Positions 42,490-54,500 of a stretch of 64,000 bases of DNA are shown piece after piece. Source of the DNA: Bolinopsis microptera (lineage: Eukaryota > Ctenophora > Tentaculata > Lobata > Bolinopsidae); NCBI RefSeq assembly GCF_026151205.1, contig NC_087079.1, positions 15,438,445 through 15,502,444 of the forward strand, in the 5' to 3' direction. The stretch's first letter is position 1; each line of letters opens with the position of its first letter. Both the position numbers and the translations under genes were made by a program. The notes beneath the pieces are model-generated. The model was not told the DNA's origin and searched no databases. It saw nothing but the letters and a program-made list of their open reading frames with translations.

Positions 42490-45400
42490 ATAATCTCAGG
42501 GAATAGTGATCGTGAAGGCAGTGAAGCCAATAACCTCTCCTATTCCAATGACCATAGTGCGTGATGAAGAATCACATCCTTTTCGAGGTGCTACTATTAA
42601 GCATTGTAATCTGTCCTGGGTGACTCCAGTATAAACAGATGACGTGCAACAAAACACTATGGATCTAGACAGGCAAAGGTCGATAAAAAACCGGGTGCGA
42701 GATGCTGGCAACTTCTCCTCTCTAAAAGTTTGCTACTGAAACATTACACACAAATCAAGGACGGTGTGCTTCTACCTCTGCAAGGTCGGGTGAGACCAGG
42801 ATGACGGCAACTGGGCAAAGCCTCAGGGACCCCAGTGGCCTGATGAGAAGAGTGGTTGCTCGTCATAACAACAGAGTAATTAGTCAACAGATCGCTCATG
42901 TTGACACTGACTTCAGCAAGTCCAATCCTATCAACTACAGCAAACACTCAATGTACTTTGGAACCTGGAATGTTTTATCTTTAGTCAGCTCATCTTCACA
43001 GCTTTATCAACTCAGTCAGAACATTGATCACTACAGTCTTGATATTTTGGGTATTACTGAAACTCATATGCCAGGATCTGGAAGTACACTTTTGGACAAT
43101 GGTAGTCTACTTATTCATTCTGGTAGGGGAGATGGTATCAAAAGGCAAGGGGTTGGCCTATGTCTTTCCAAAAAGGTCAGGAACTCCCTGATCTCTTATG
43201 TACCTACATCAGAGCGGGTCTTAACAGCTAGGTTACACGGCAAACACCTCAACATATCTGTTGTTGTAGCCTACGCTCCGACTGACGGTGCTGATGACGG
43301 AGAGAAAGATCGTTTTTACAACGTTTTATCAGACACGTTTGGTGAACTGCCCCGACATGATCTGAAACTGCTACTGGGTGACTTCAATGGAAAAGTTACT
43401 TCAAACAGATATGGATTCGAGGGAGTTATTGGTGGACAATCTCTCCATAGTTCATCAAGCGACAATGGGACCAGGCTCATGGATTTCTGTGCAGCCAATC
43501 AACTTGTTATTGGTGGAACTCTGTTCCAGCATAGAGACATCCACAAGGGTACATGGCGGTCTCCTAACGGGTTAACTGTGAATCAAATAGATCATATTTG
43601 TATTAGTGGACGATTCCAACACTCGCTACTCGATGTTAAGGTATGTCGTGGGGCTGACATTGGTTCAGATCACTATCTTGTTCGTGGACGGCTGCAAATC
43701 AAACTGCAGTCGGTAGCTAAGATCACTGCTAAAAGGCACGATGTGCCTGCTATCGAACATTTGCGAAACTCGTCTAAGGTTCAAGAGTACAATGTGGCTC
43801 TTCAGAACCGTTTTGATTGTCTGGCTAATGAGGTCAACCTTGAGGACATGTGGGATAATTTCAAGCAGACAGTCACTGATGTCTCGATGGAAGTGCTTGG
43901 AAAGCGTCCCCGGAAGGTTAAAGAACAACACCTTTCGCAAACCTCTAAGAACTTGATAGAGCAACGGGGAATGTTCAAACGGAGGGATCCCACTTCAAAC
44001 GTCAATAGATCAGCCTACTCTAAACTTAATAAATTAGTTAAGAAAAGTTGTAAAATTGACGACAACAACTGGGCTACTAAAATAGCGACTGATCTAGAGG
44101 AGGCTTCTAAGAAAGGCCAGCAAAGGGAAGTTTGGGATAAGATAAAGAAGATTTCTGGGAAAAAGAAGAAGAAAGTGGGTATGTCAGTTAGGGATAAGGA
44201 TGGTCATTTTATTACAGACCCGGACAGTCAGAAGGAAAGGTGGAAGGAGCACTTTACTGAGCTCTTAAATCCTCCACTATCGGATGCCAATCTTGATGAC
44301 CTCGATGGTGTGCCCTCACAACCGAGTTTTGACTACCTTTCTTGTTCTGATGGACCTCCTTCTAGAGATGAGATTAGTTATGCTCTAAAGAAACTGAAGA
44401 ACTGCAAAAGTGCAGGGGTTGATGAGATAACTAATGAACAACTTAAGTATGGTGGAAGTGCTCTTGTTGGCCAACTAGAGCTACTGTTTAAAAAGGTATG
44501 GGAGGAAGAGGTGATCCCTGAGGATTGGCTTAAAGGTGTTATAGTGGTTATCGGAAAGAAGGGAGACACCTCATACTGCTGCAATAATAGGGGTATAACT
44601 CTTAGGGCAACGTCTTCTAAGGTTCTTCAAATGGTTCTTCTTAAGAGGCTGGATGTTGGAATGGAGTGTCTTCTTAGGGAAAATCAGTGTGGGTTCAGAC
44701 GGAACCGCTCATGTATTGATCAGATTTATTCCATCCGCACCATTATTCACAACTGCATTGAGTTTAACATTCCACTTTATGTTAATTTCATTGATTTTAA
44801 GGCAGCGTTTGATTCCATCAGAAGAGAGTTTATTTGGTCAAGCATGAGACACTATGGACTTCCTGAGAAATATGTTAGAATCTTTCAGGCATTCTTCAAC
44901 GGAACCATGAGTGCTGTCAGGGTTAATGGTGAAATGTCTGATTGGTTCTCTGTTAATTCGGGCACTGGACAGGGTGATATCCAGGGCCCCCCTGTATTTA
45001 ATTTTTGTCTGAACTTTGGAATCTTTTTGGCCGAGGTTCACAAGGCAATCAGTCATGGTGCTGTACTGCAAAAGGAACTAAAGGGTGCAGATGAAAAAGT
45101 TATCATGGACAGTGACTACGCTGATGATCTGGCAGTGATGGACAATACTGAAGAAGGGCTGCAAGAGTCCACTGATCTTATAGCTTATTACACCTCTTAT
45201 GCTGGGTTGAAGATCAACGCTAAAAAGACACAATGCATGGCGATCAGCAAGTGTGCGTCCCAGCGACCTTACACCGAAAGAGACAGTATAAAGCTAACAG
45301 TGGAGGGAGAACCTGTTGAACAGGTCAGCAACTTTGTTTATCTTGGTGCCAACATCAGTGGGGATGGTACCATTGACCGAGATCTTGACATCAGGATCCA

Positions 45401-45990
45401 GCGTGCTAATGGTGCATTCCATCAGCTTTGGAAGATATGGAACAGTCGAACTATAAGAACGCCCACCAAGATCCGTATCTACAAGGCTGCTGTTATTACT
45501 ATTCTGTTATATGGAGCCGAAGTGTGGAACACAACAAAGAAGCAGATGAAACGGTTTGAGGTCTTCCATCTGACCTCCCTGAGAAGAATCTTGAAGATAA
45601 AGTGGTTCTTCCATGTCTCCAATGAAGAAGTTCTCAGGCGTGCTGGAATTAAGTCTATCGAAACTTTCATCGGTGCGGCTAGACTAAGGTGGTACGGACA
45701 TGTTGTCAGAATGCCAGAGACGCGGTTTCCCAATTTCTTACTGGATTGGAAACCAAACTATGGAAAGAGACTGAGAGGACGACCCCGCAAAGGCTGGATG
45801 GCCTGTGTACTCGAGGATGCGGCTGAATTTACAGGTGTCGATAACATCAGCAGAGATGCAGTAAAACAGTTGGCTCTAAAGCGAGTGGAATGGAGGAACA
45901 TGCTACGCCGTAGAAGAGATGTGTGTGATGCAGGCCACTCCAACGACTAGGAGGAGACCTCTTCATGTAGCATGTATGTATTTTCAGAAA
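42490..45990 (+). mobile_element. Near full-length RTE-like LINE
   Basis: About 300 bases of 5' leader, one 1049-codon ORF (42801-45950) and a short 3' tail starting AGGAGGAGACCTCTTC. Exact ends are uncertain. One ORF with an N-terminal endonuclease fits RTE-type elements. The 3' fragments at 1820-2345 and 2690-2870/5677-6000 belong to the same family. Confidence 0.75.
42801..45950 (+). CDS. RTE-like LINE endonuclease-reverse transcriptase (1049 aa, intact)
   Basis: An APE-type endonuclease (about residues 50-305) carries FGTWNVLSLV, LGITETHMPG, VVVAYAPTDG, LLLGDFNGKV, QIDHICISGRF and GSDHYLVRG. The reverse transcriptase (about 530-800) carries LKNCKSAGVDEI, PEDWLKGVIVVIGKKGD, NNRGITLRATSSK, QCGFRRNRSC, FIDFKAAFDSI, GTGQGDIQGPP and the catalytic DYADDLAV (YADD at 773-776). 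The C-terminus has WYGHVVRMPETR and GRPRKGWMACVLEDAAEF. The complete open frame and start ATG suggest recent activity. The clade is judged RTE-like from single-ORF layout and C-terminal style; not certain. Confidence 0.88.
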   Translation: MTATGQSLRDPSGLMRRVVARHNNRVISQQIAHVDTDFSKSNPINYSKHSMYFGTWNVLSLVSSSSQLYQLSQNIDHYSLDILGITETHMPGSGSTLLDNGSLLIHSGRGDGIKRQGVGLCLSKKVRNSLISYVPTSERVLTARLHGKHLNISVVVAYAPTDGADDGEKDRFYNVLSDTFGELPRHDLKLLLGDFNGKVTSNRYGFEGVIGGQSLHSSSSDNGTRLMDFCAANQLVIGGTLFQHRDIHKGTWRSPNGLTVNQIDHICISGRFQHSLLDVKVCRGADIGSDHYLVRGRLQIKLQSVAKITAKRHDVPAIEHLRNSSKVQEYNVALQNRFDCLANEVNLEDMWDNFKQTVTDVSMEVLGKRPRKVKEQHLSQTSKNLIEQRGMFKRRDPTSNVNRSAYSKLNKLVKKSCKIDDNNWATKIATDLEEASKKGQQREVWDKIKKISGKKKKKVGMSVRDKDGHFITDPDSQKERWKEHFTELLNPPLSDANLDDLDGVPSQPSFDYLSCSDGPPSRDEISYALKKLKNCKSAGVDEITNEQLKYGGSALVGQLELLFKKVWEEEVIPEDWLKGVIVVIGKKGDTSYCCNNRGITLRATSSKVLQMVLLKRLDVGMECLLRENQCGFRRNRSCIDQIYSIRTIIHNCIEFNIPLYVNFIDFKAAFDSIRREFIWSSMRHYGLPEKYVRIFQAFFNGTMSAVRVNGEMSDWFSVNSGTGQGDIQGPPVFNFCLNFGIFLAEVHKAISHGAVLQKELKGADEKVIMDSDYADDLAVMDNTEEGLQESTDLIAYYTSYAGLKINAKKTQCMAISKCASQRPYTERDSIKLTVEGEPVEQVSNFVYLGANISGDGTIDRDLDIRIQRANGAFHQLWKIWNSRTIRTPTKIRIYKAAVITILLYGAEVWNTTKKQMKRFEVFHLTSLRRILKIKWFFHVSNEEVLRRAGIKSIETFIGAARLRWYGHVVRMPETRFPNFLLDWKPNYGKRLRGRPRKGWMACVLEDAAEFTGVDNISRDAVKQLALKRVEWRNMLRRRRDVCDAGHSND

Positions 45991-47185
45991 ATATCAGCAA
46001 TTTGGGGCTAAAATTACCTTATTTTCTTGTCACGTAACTAAATTTTGCTCAAAAGAGCAGTGTTTTTGCCCCAAAAAATTCTAATTTTTATCAAAAACCA
46101 TGTATAGAGGTATCAAATTAAAGCTCTTGATGACCTCTTCACATTAAAAACACAAAGAAGTAGTTTAGAATTGATATTAGTGATAAAATGGTCTAAAAAT
46201 GGATTAAAAAAGTTCTAAATTTCACCCAATTTCTGTCTAATCATGAACCTTTGAGAGCTCATAAAAAAATCATGCCACAATATTACACTGTACATTTTTC
46301 TAGGATTACTCTAAATGTCCTATACTTACAGATAGATCAACTTATAGATGCTTACCTAAGTTAATTTGCAACTTATTTTTGTAGTTTGTCCTAAAAAATG
46401 GCAAAAAATTGCCAAAAAATGCAATTTTTGACAAAAAATGAGGTAAAATTAATATTTGAGGTCAAATATCCATTTAATCACTCTTAAAACCTTTTTAAAC
46501 GTTATTTTGGGGCAAGATACCCCTAGAATACATGTTTTGTGGTATATCATACCCCTTAGTCATGCCTATCATGTCTTATGTCTACCTCGCATGGGCGCCC
46601 GGACCACTGTGGTATGGCAGTAGGGTGTAATCTACACCATTACCAGTATCTAATTGGACCAATTAGTAGTCAATTTAATTTAAAATCAGTAATAGTCAGT
46701 CTACTTCACCATTTTACAGTAGCAGCAACCAAATTAAGAACAAGCAAACATCAATACAACGCACAAACAGAGCAACTGGGCAGAGTGTGAGTTACACTAC
46801 GTCCAAATGTGAATAACGTTTACTTCCTATATTGTCCCTGTACTACACACATTCCACAAATTTATGTTAGGAAGGACATAGGAAGTTGAAAAAATGTGTA
46901 CTTTATTGTGATCAAGCCTTATTGTAACTTCTGCTATTACACTGGGGCACGAATTGCAATTTTGAGGCAAGATTTCTAAAACACCAAATTATGCCTGTGA
47001 ATAACGCCTACTTTTTAAAATGCTGCTCACATAAAAAGTATAAGAGATAGACATTAAACTTTTGTTGCCACATTATAACAAACGTTTAAACTTCATTCTG
47101 ACTTTATATTATCATGCTGCTAATGTTAGCCTACAATTAGCATGCAATTAAAAGCTAAATGTTGTGCAAAGTGTGAATTACACTA
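45991..47185. other. Right part of the DNA element hosting the LINE
   Basis: AT-rich non-coding sequence with repeated TGTGAATAACG and TGTGAATTACACTACGT-like words. No frame is supported. Confidence 0.5.
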
Positions 47186-47198
47186 CGTGGAATTGCCC

Positions 47199-49628
47199 AT
47201 TTATAAATCACCAGGTACAGTACATGTATTTATTGAAAAGAAACTTAAAATCTAGAAATCAGTTTATACCAACTTTTTGTTTTATTATCACTACAGTTAT
47301 TTTCCTCTCTCACTAAGATCTGAACTAGATTCACAGGTATGCGAAGTATGCGAAATGTATCTATACAAGCCAAGCACACTAATTGTTGTACAGCATACGA
47401 CACACCACTTACTCTATCAACTTTAAGAGCTTTGCGGTTACAAACAAAATGATCACATTCGGTCGACACGTTTCATGTGGTTTAAGTCATTAACAGTGTA
47501 ATTCGTCACAATAACGAGTGTAGTGTGATAAAAAGTTTGACTATAAAATAAGTTTACGTTTTTGATAGTCTCGCTATATCGATTTGGCTTATAATATGTC
47601 TATTATTAGTTTGTTATTTTAAATGCTTTTCGTACAAATTTACAACAAAGTCTTCTTGTTATGTATCCTGGGTTTGGACAGGATATTACCCGCTTAAAAT
47701 ATTTCCATCGCGCCGCGTTACATAATATTCAATAAATGTAATAGATTTGTAGTGTTGTAATTAGTTTTTTTGAAATGGAACAGAACATGTGCGAATGCTC
47801 AATCTCCATTTCAGCAGTAGTATGTAACTATGTAAATGTAATCCATTTACTTTGCAATCGATTAGACTTAAATCGTTAATTATGCTATTACGTAACTTGT
47901 TAAAACGTGCATTTGTATGATTACCGAACAAATATTTCAACATATAATGCAACCTGACCAGAGTCATTATTGTAAAATATTCGCATAGTTTGTTATGCCT
48001 CGTTGATTACATTACTCAATTCCCGATTAGCTTAAATACCGTGACCTGTGTTCAATACAGGCAAACGACTGATATCACAATAATACTCTTTTTAATTATT
48101 TAAGTCATACATGATTATAGAAACTATGTTATTAGCAGGGTGCCAGAATTATTGGCGTGTTTTGAATTTTATGTGTAATATTCTATAATTATTTATTATC
48201 AAACTTTACACAAATCTGAAGTAGTTAACAATAAACGTCCTTTAAACTTTTAAAGATCCGGTTAGTCTACAAAGAAGATCGGTAAGAACATATTGAATGG
48301 CAATAAACTTTAAACTTTAAAAACAAAAACATAAAACGTGTTTAAACATATCATTTAATACAAAAACATAAAACTTCTAAATACATAATGAAAATAAATT
48401 TCTCCATAAAATACGGTTCGAGTCAATATTTCTCAGTTCTGTCAAGCCATCTGTATTCTATAATGAATTAAATGTTTTATGTTTGAACTTTTTCTTAGTT
48501 TTATAATTTTTAATTTTTTGTTTCTACTCCCAAATATTTATGATGATTTGTAGGGATCGTTCAGTGTTCACATTTATGGAAACCAGATTTTGGCCATTAT
48601 GAACCCCAACTTCATCTATAACACAAATAGTTACACAATAGCGCTTTTTAAAGCCCCTCCCTCCAAGGCTTAAGTAATATTATATGAATGATCACTTAAA
48701 TCATATTATTGTAGATGTGTTTTTAATAGGTGTAATGAAAAGTTTATTTATATAATACCAGCTCCTCAGGTTTAATCAAATCAGAGATATTAGAAAACGA
48801 AAGGTTCATTAGTATTACAATATGATAAAATGATCTATGATGCTAGCGGTCCATACTCCATATTAGTCATCAGAATACGGGGTTTGAGAAGGCCGTTAAA
48901 ACGTTTTGCAAGTACGGTAGTCACAGTTCTTGTTCATAATGTCTAATCTCTCGTAATATCATATAATTAGTAATATTATATTACGACGCTTGATTATAAT
49001 TATTCTGCGTTATAGCCACTCCTTATCAGGATAACCAATAAAACCCACTCACGCGTGAATAATTTAACTTAAAATCATATTACTTTAAATTATATTGCTT
49101 TAATGGCTTCTTGACTATAATTGGTAGTAACACTTCGGGTTCGTGATATCATTTTATGACAAAATCGTTTCAAACGAAGTTATGTTGAAATGGTTTAGTT
49201 AATTCATTCTCCTCTCTTCACACCCTTAGTACCATCATCTCACTCTCCTCGCCTCTGTTATTCTGGCTTATCAATTTCTGAAAGTTTTTAATTTCTGGTC
49301 TTCCCTTCCCCAGTTTCTAGCCTCCTCTTAAATTCCTTATAATTAACCTCTCATCCTCTCGAGTTTCTAGGTTCTCAATCTTTTTGGCATATCAATGTAC
49401 CTGGTCTCTCCCATTCCACCATTAATCTTTTGCCAAACCGTCTACGAATATTATCTCATAATCACTTCTAATTGTCCTCTGCAAATTATGTAATTTTCCA
49501 CACAATTCCTAGATATTGTTGAATGTTGATATGCTATCAGATCGTGGGCCGGTTGTTTTCATGATTATAATAGAGACATTATTTTATAACTGCAACTTCT
49601 CCAAGTAGGGAAGTAATAACCGCACAAT
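47199..49628. other. Intergenic stretch between the LINE-bearing element and TSEN54
   Basis: No coding region supported. A segment AATAAATG.AAT.GATTTGTAGTGTTGTAA (about 47730-47760) recurs at about 57727-57758, a dispersed repeat. From 49200 the plus strand is pyrimidine-rich (TCTC, CCTC), possibly promoter-proximal to TSEN54. Confidence 0.4.
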
Positions 49629-50440
49629 ATGTTTGAAGAAGAAGATATCCCACCTGCATCACCCCCAACACCTGAAGTCCTGAAACTATCACAGAAAGTA
49701 AACGAGCTACCCCGGTACACGGCATACAAATACTTCATTCCTGACGAACACTCTGAACGGACAGTACAGATGGCACGAGGTCTGTACGGCACAGTTATAA
49801 AAGAGTTGACCACTAACAGGGAGAAGCATATCTTTAAAGGGGTGCTGAATCTTGAGGATAAGGCGGTGTTCTGTAAGGGCAGGAAAGCTAAGGGCAACGC
49901 GTTCAACAACATGGGAGTGCAGTCTTGTTTGGGGTTTCGTTTTCAGCCGGAGGAGGCTTTGATTCAGTTTGAGTATGGAGTTCTGGAAGTATTTCTGAGT
50001 GAGGAGAGTAAGGTTCCGATGTGTATGCAAGATTTGTATGATATCATGATACCTTGGATTTCCCTTGAGTTCTACCAGGCTTACTGTCATCTTGTTCGGC
50101 TGGGATATATTGTCAAGAGAGCAGATCCAAATATCCCATCAAATAATTCATATCAGAGAAAGAGAGGTTATCAAAACTTCACGTGACGTCATCAAATGAT
50201 ATGACGTCACCGGCTGATAATATCAGAGTACTGAAGGTACGTAAACCTTTATCAGCGCAAACAGACTTTCACGTTGTGATTCTAAAGAGTTGTAGAACTT
50301 TTCCCTCCTTGAAGAATATTCTGGAAATTATTCGGATCGTTGGAAGGACTAGCATTAAAATTGCTAGAGTAACCGATGGCAAGATTTATTTTTATTCTCT
50401 TGCAATGGTTGATTTTCCTGATGCTGACGAAATTTCATAA
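49629..50440 (+). CDS. TSEN54: TSEN54-like tRNA-splicing endonuclease subunit (about 255 aa)
   Basis: Sen54 is a structural subunit of the nuclear tRNA-splicing endonuclease, which removes tRNA introns. The frame 49629-50186 holds the conserved N-terminal Sen54 domain: NNMGVQSCLGFRFQPEEALI, FEYGVLEVF, then FYQAYCHLVRLGYIVKRADP. A second frame to 50440 holds the C-terminal part with TDGKIYFYSLAMVDFP. The frames differ by one base. Splicing a 44-base GT-AG segment (50183-50226) would join them in phase at 256 codons including the stop. A frameshift or sequence error is the alternative. The protein lacks the long middle region of vertebrate TSEN54 (over 500 residues). The start is the first ATG of the frame. 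Confidence 0.8.
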
Positions 50441-51521
50441 AAGAGTTAAAATCTTTCTTTTACCATGTGTATTCTGGTTAGTGGTTATTGTTAAAGATTG
50501 TATTCTGGTTGTTGTTAAAGAAATGGCTCTTTCCCACGCCCTTTTTACGTACGAACCATTTCTTGTTAAAGAATTGTTAAAAATTGTCAAAGAAATGGTT
50601 CATACCCTGCCCACGCCCCACGTACGGTACTCTATTTCTAAATGTTAGTCCCGCAAAATACAATATTTTAAGTTGCAGCACTGAAATTGTACGTCAAATC
50701 ATGAAGTTATCTCATCTTATCTTTAGAAACTGAACTTTGAGAGGTATTATGAACTGCATGAGCTGTTTTTTTATAATGTAATCACAGAATATAAGACAGT
50801 GTATGCCATGAATAAGGTGTGATATGCTCAGGAGGTCGTTACAGAAATTTGAGATGGCACGAGCGTGACACTGCCTTATAACAATTTTACAGTTTTACCA
50901 GCTGCTCAATGCTCATTTGCAAGGGTTTAGTGCTCTAATCGCTATTTAATGTAACTTGCAGTCCTTTTTTGTGTCGAATTGATCTTACAGCTCAACAATT
51001 TCCATAGCACTCTAGTAGTAGTGAATAGATTAATTTGCTCTGTAGCTTATAGTGATATTGTCAGTGACTACTTAACTATTATTAGGTTATATAATAGATT
51101 CATAACCACAACTAATATCACTCTAATTAGTAAAAGTGACTAGACATTTCGAATATATATCTCCAAGAGCGTGTACAACTCTGATTGGGTGTTTAAATGT
51201 TGGCTGGAGCCACCAAATTTAAGTGCCTTTGCTAGTTCACCAGTAACACAGGGTTACAGGGTTAGTGGAGCAACTTGTAGTTTTACACATTGATATTTGT
51301 GTGTGTTCCGACCGGCTCTCCTGTGCAATTATATTTACCTCTCTCATCTCTGTGCGGTATTTTTATGCACTTAATAAGACCGTCCATGGATCTAATGGAT
51401 CTAAATCTTGATGGTGCAAAACTAGAATGCTGATATGAATCGTATTTGATTGTTTGATTTATTGATTATATATCCTTGATTAAATTAACTCAGATACTGT
51501 TTTATATAGCATTAGATAACC
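50441..51521. other. Spacer between TSEN54 and the MOSPD2-like gene
   Basis: Near the start a segment is imperfectly repeated (TTGTTAAAGA.ATGGTTC... and CCCACGCCC..TACGTACG, about 50510-50640). No coding. It probably holds the TSEN54 3' UTR and the promoter of the next gene. Confidence 0.4.
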
Positions 51522-54500
51522 ATGGCAGCAGCACCCATCGCCAAGGATGTAGCCGACGAGATCAGAAACAAGTTTACCGCCCTGGCAACAGACGCCTCAA
51601 AATACTACGAGGCGGATTTGGAGCGCATCAAGACAGATGATAAACTAGTATCACGCTTCCTGGCGCATCAACGAGATGTAAGTAGTACGGTTATGTTACG
51701 TGGTGTTATGACGTCACGTGATTTTATGACGTCACGTGGTGTTATGACGTCACGATGATAAGCTAGCATAATATTATAATCTTACATTGCCTACAATTAA
51801 TCTGAAGCGCACTAAACCAGTGCAGCAGTGCTGTAACCAGCAGGTGGAACAATGAAATAATCTAAGACGGACAGGATAGACCCAGTGTAATTTCATTGTC
51901 TCAGGACAGAACAACCTTGCTATATAATAAACTTTGGGTTGTTAAGAGTTAGAACAAAAAGTTAGAAAACTTCTGGGAAAGTTTTTTTTTAAATTTAAAC
52001 CTTTTGTAATATGCTTTCATTCTTCTTAGCCATATCCTTTTATATGTAGGAACAATTGGTAACTCCCGGCATACGGGTGTGATTAATAATTGTACGGTAA
52101 GAAATACTATAAAACTTTTAAAATGACGGTAAGATATTGCAGTTATTTACTGCACGCACTTTTATTATAAAATTTCCTGATATCAAATCTTTTCTTGATA
52201 TTACATAATGTTATCTCATCAAATAGGGCAAACCTGGCAAACCGAATGTAAGTTCATTGTTCATTTCGTTGCCAATGCCACCATTATTTGTCAACCCTTG
52301 ATTTTTAAACTTTGATTTTATCGAGACACGATCTTCTTTTGATCAAGAGATGCAGTAACAAAACTGTTCTAAAATTCATTAAATGTACGTGTAATAAATG
52401 ATCATTGTTCATAAAAACTGTCATTTAATTTTCATTAAAATGTTCATATAATAAATGTTTATCGAAACTATCTTAAATGTTGTGATGTTACAAATTTATC
52501 AACCAATTACTTGGATGAATTATGAGTGTCATGTAAAATTTGCTATTTATATTGAAGTTTTATCTAAAAACTTTCCTATTTAAAATGTCCCTACGTGAAC
52601 TTAAAAAACTTTATCGGTTATCTATTTTGGTCATATTTGGTATTAGATCTTTAGTTATAAGTATCATATTCTTGCATTAGTATTAACGATATATTATTTT
52701 CAAGCTTATGTTTCCAGTTCTCACCTTTTATTCGAGTAAATTTCTAGGATGTTTAGATTAAACACTGCTGAGTATACTTTTTATCTTAATAGTGGTGTTA
52801 TTAAACTTCAAATTAATATTATTTGTTGTTAAATCAATCCTTGTTTAGTATAAAAGTTACATTTTGTCGGCTGGTAATTATTTGACTATATTTGACCTAA
52901 AATCTCAAATCAACTTACTAAATACACTAAATTCCTGAAATATAAAATTAAATTCCTTTCTCAGGACAAAGATGAGACCGCCAAGATGATCGAGAGTGTA
53001 TTTACGTGGAGGAAGGTGAACTCTGTGAGAGATCTTGACTTCTCCAAGGACCCGGACCATGTGCTAACCTCCATGTACTTCAGGGGACAAGATCTTGATG
53101 GTAAGTTGGTGAAACTGAAACTGTAACTGAAACTGAAACTGAAACTGAAACTAAAACTGAAACTGAAACTGAAACTGTTAATTTGTTTCAGCCCGCCTTT
53201 TTAATTTTGTCTAGTATGAAAATAAATTCGTCAATGTAATGTGAAGTGAGTGAAAGGAAGAACCTTGAAGTTGAGTAAAACGTCTCTGACCAGTGACCTT
53301 GTTGTGATGACAAGGGTAATATCCGGAACATTATTTATAAGTCACACTGTTTTAATGATCCTGGGGCAAAATTTGTAGTGTTCCCGTTTGTTGCGACAAC
53401 GAAAAGGCTCTTATCAAGATTTAAAAATTCCATTATCCTGATAAGGGGCCTTTTCCGTGTCGCAACAAAGATTCATTGATGGTTTACTTTCAGTTTGTAA
53501 GAAAGATTAGGCAGCAGCGTTGTTAAATTTTTAGCTATCTTTTGCTTAGAACTTTAGTATATATTATATATATAATATATGTATGAAATTAAATGTAAAT
53601 TAATGTGAAGTTAGTGAAGGAAGAAAGTAGAATTTTGAGTTGAGTAAAACAGTAAAACGTATTGTTGCCCCTTGAGGATAGTTAAACCCCCGTTAAATCC
53701 CCGTTAAACCCCCGTTAAACCCCCGTTAAACCCCCGTTAAATCCCCGTTAAACCCCCGTTAAATCCCCGTTAAACCCCCGTTAAACCCCCGTTAAATCCC
53801 CGTTAAACCCCCGTTAAACCCCCGTTAAACCCCCGTTAAACCCCCGTTAAATCCCCGTTAAACCCCCGTTAAATCCCCGTTAAACCCCCGTTAAACCCCC
53901 GTTAAATCCCCGTTAAATCCCCGTTAAACCCCCGTTAAACCCCCGTTAAACCCCCGTTAAACCCCCGTTAAACCCCCGTTAAATCCCCGTTAAACCCCCG
54001 TTAAATCCCCGTTAAACCCCCGTTAAACCCCCGTTAAATCCCCGTTAAACCCCCGTTAAACCCCCGTTAAACCCCCGTTAAACCCCCGTTAAATCCCCGT
54101 TAAATCCCCGTTAAATCCCCGTTAAACCCCCGTTAAACCCCGTTAAACCCCCGTTAAACCCCCGTTAAACCCCCGTTAAACCCCCGTTAAACCCCGTTAA
54201 ACCCCCGTTAAATCCCCGTTAAACCCCCGTTAAATCCCCGTTAAACCCCCGTTAAACCCCCGTTAAACCCCCGTTAAACCCCCGTTAAATCCCCGTTAAA
54301 CCCCCGTTAAATCCCCGTTAAACCCCCGTTAAACCCCCGTTAAATCCCCGTTAAATCCCCGTTAAACCCCCGTTAAACCCCCGTTAAACCCCCGTTAAAC
54401 CCCCGTTAAACCCCCGTTAAATCCCCGTTAAACCCCCGTTAAATCCCCGTTAAACCCCCGTTAAACCCCCGTTAAATCCCCGTTAAATCCCCGTTAAACC

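Larger units (their letters stand above)
41619..47198. mobile_element. DNA element with GGGCAATTCCACG ends, hosting a LINE
   Basis: Ends GGGCAATTCCACG (41619-41631) and CGTGGAATTGCCC (47186-47198) are exact inverses. The word TGTGAATAACG recurs inside near both ends (about 41974, 46809 and 46992). The flanks are AT-rich (ATATATTT / ATTTATAA) and the target duplication is unclear. No transposase frame lies outside the nested LINE. The LINE at about 42490-45990 splits it, so the element is older than that insertion. Confidence 0.65.
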
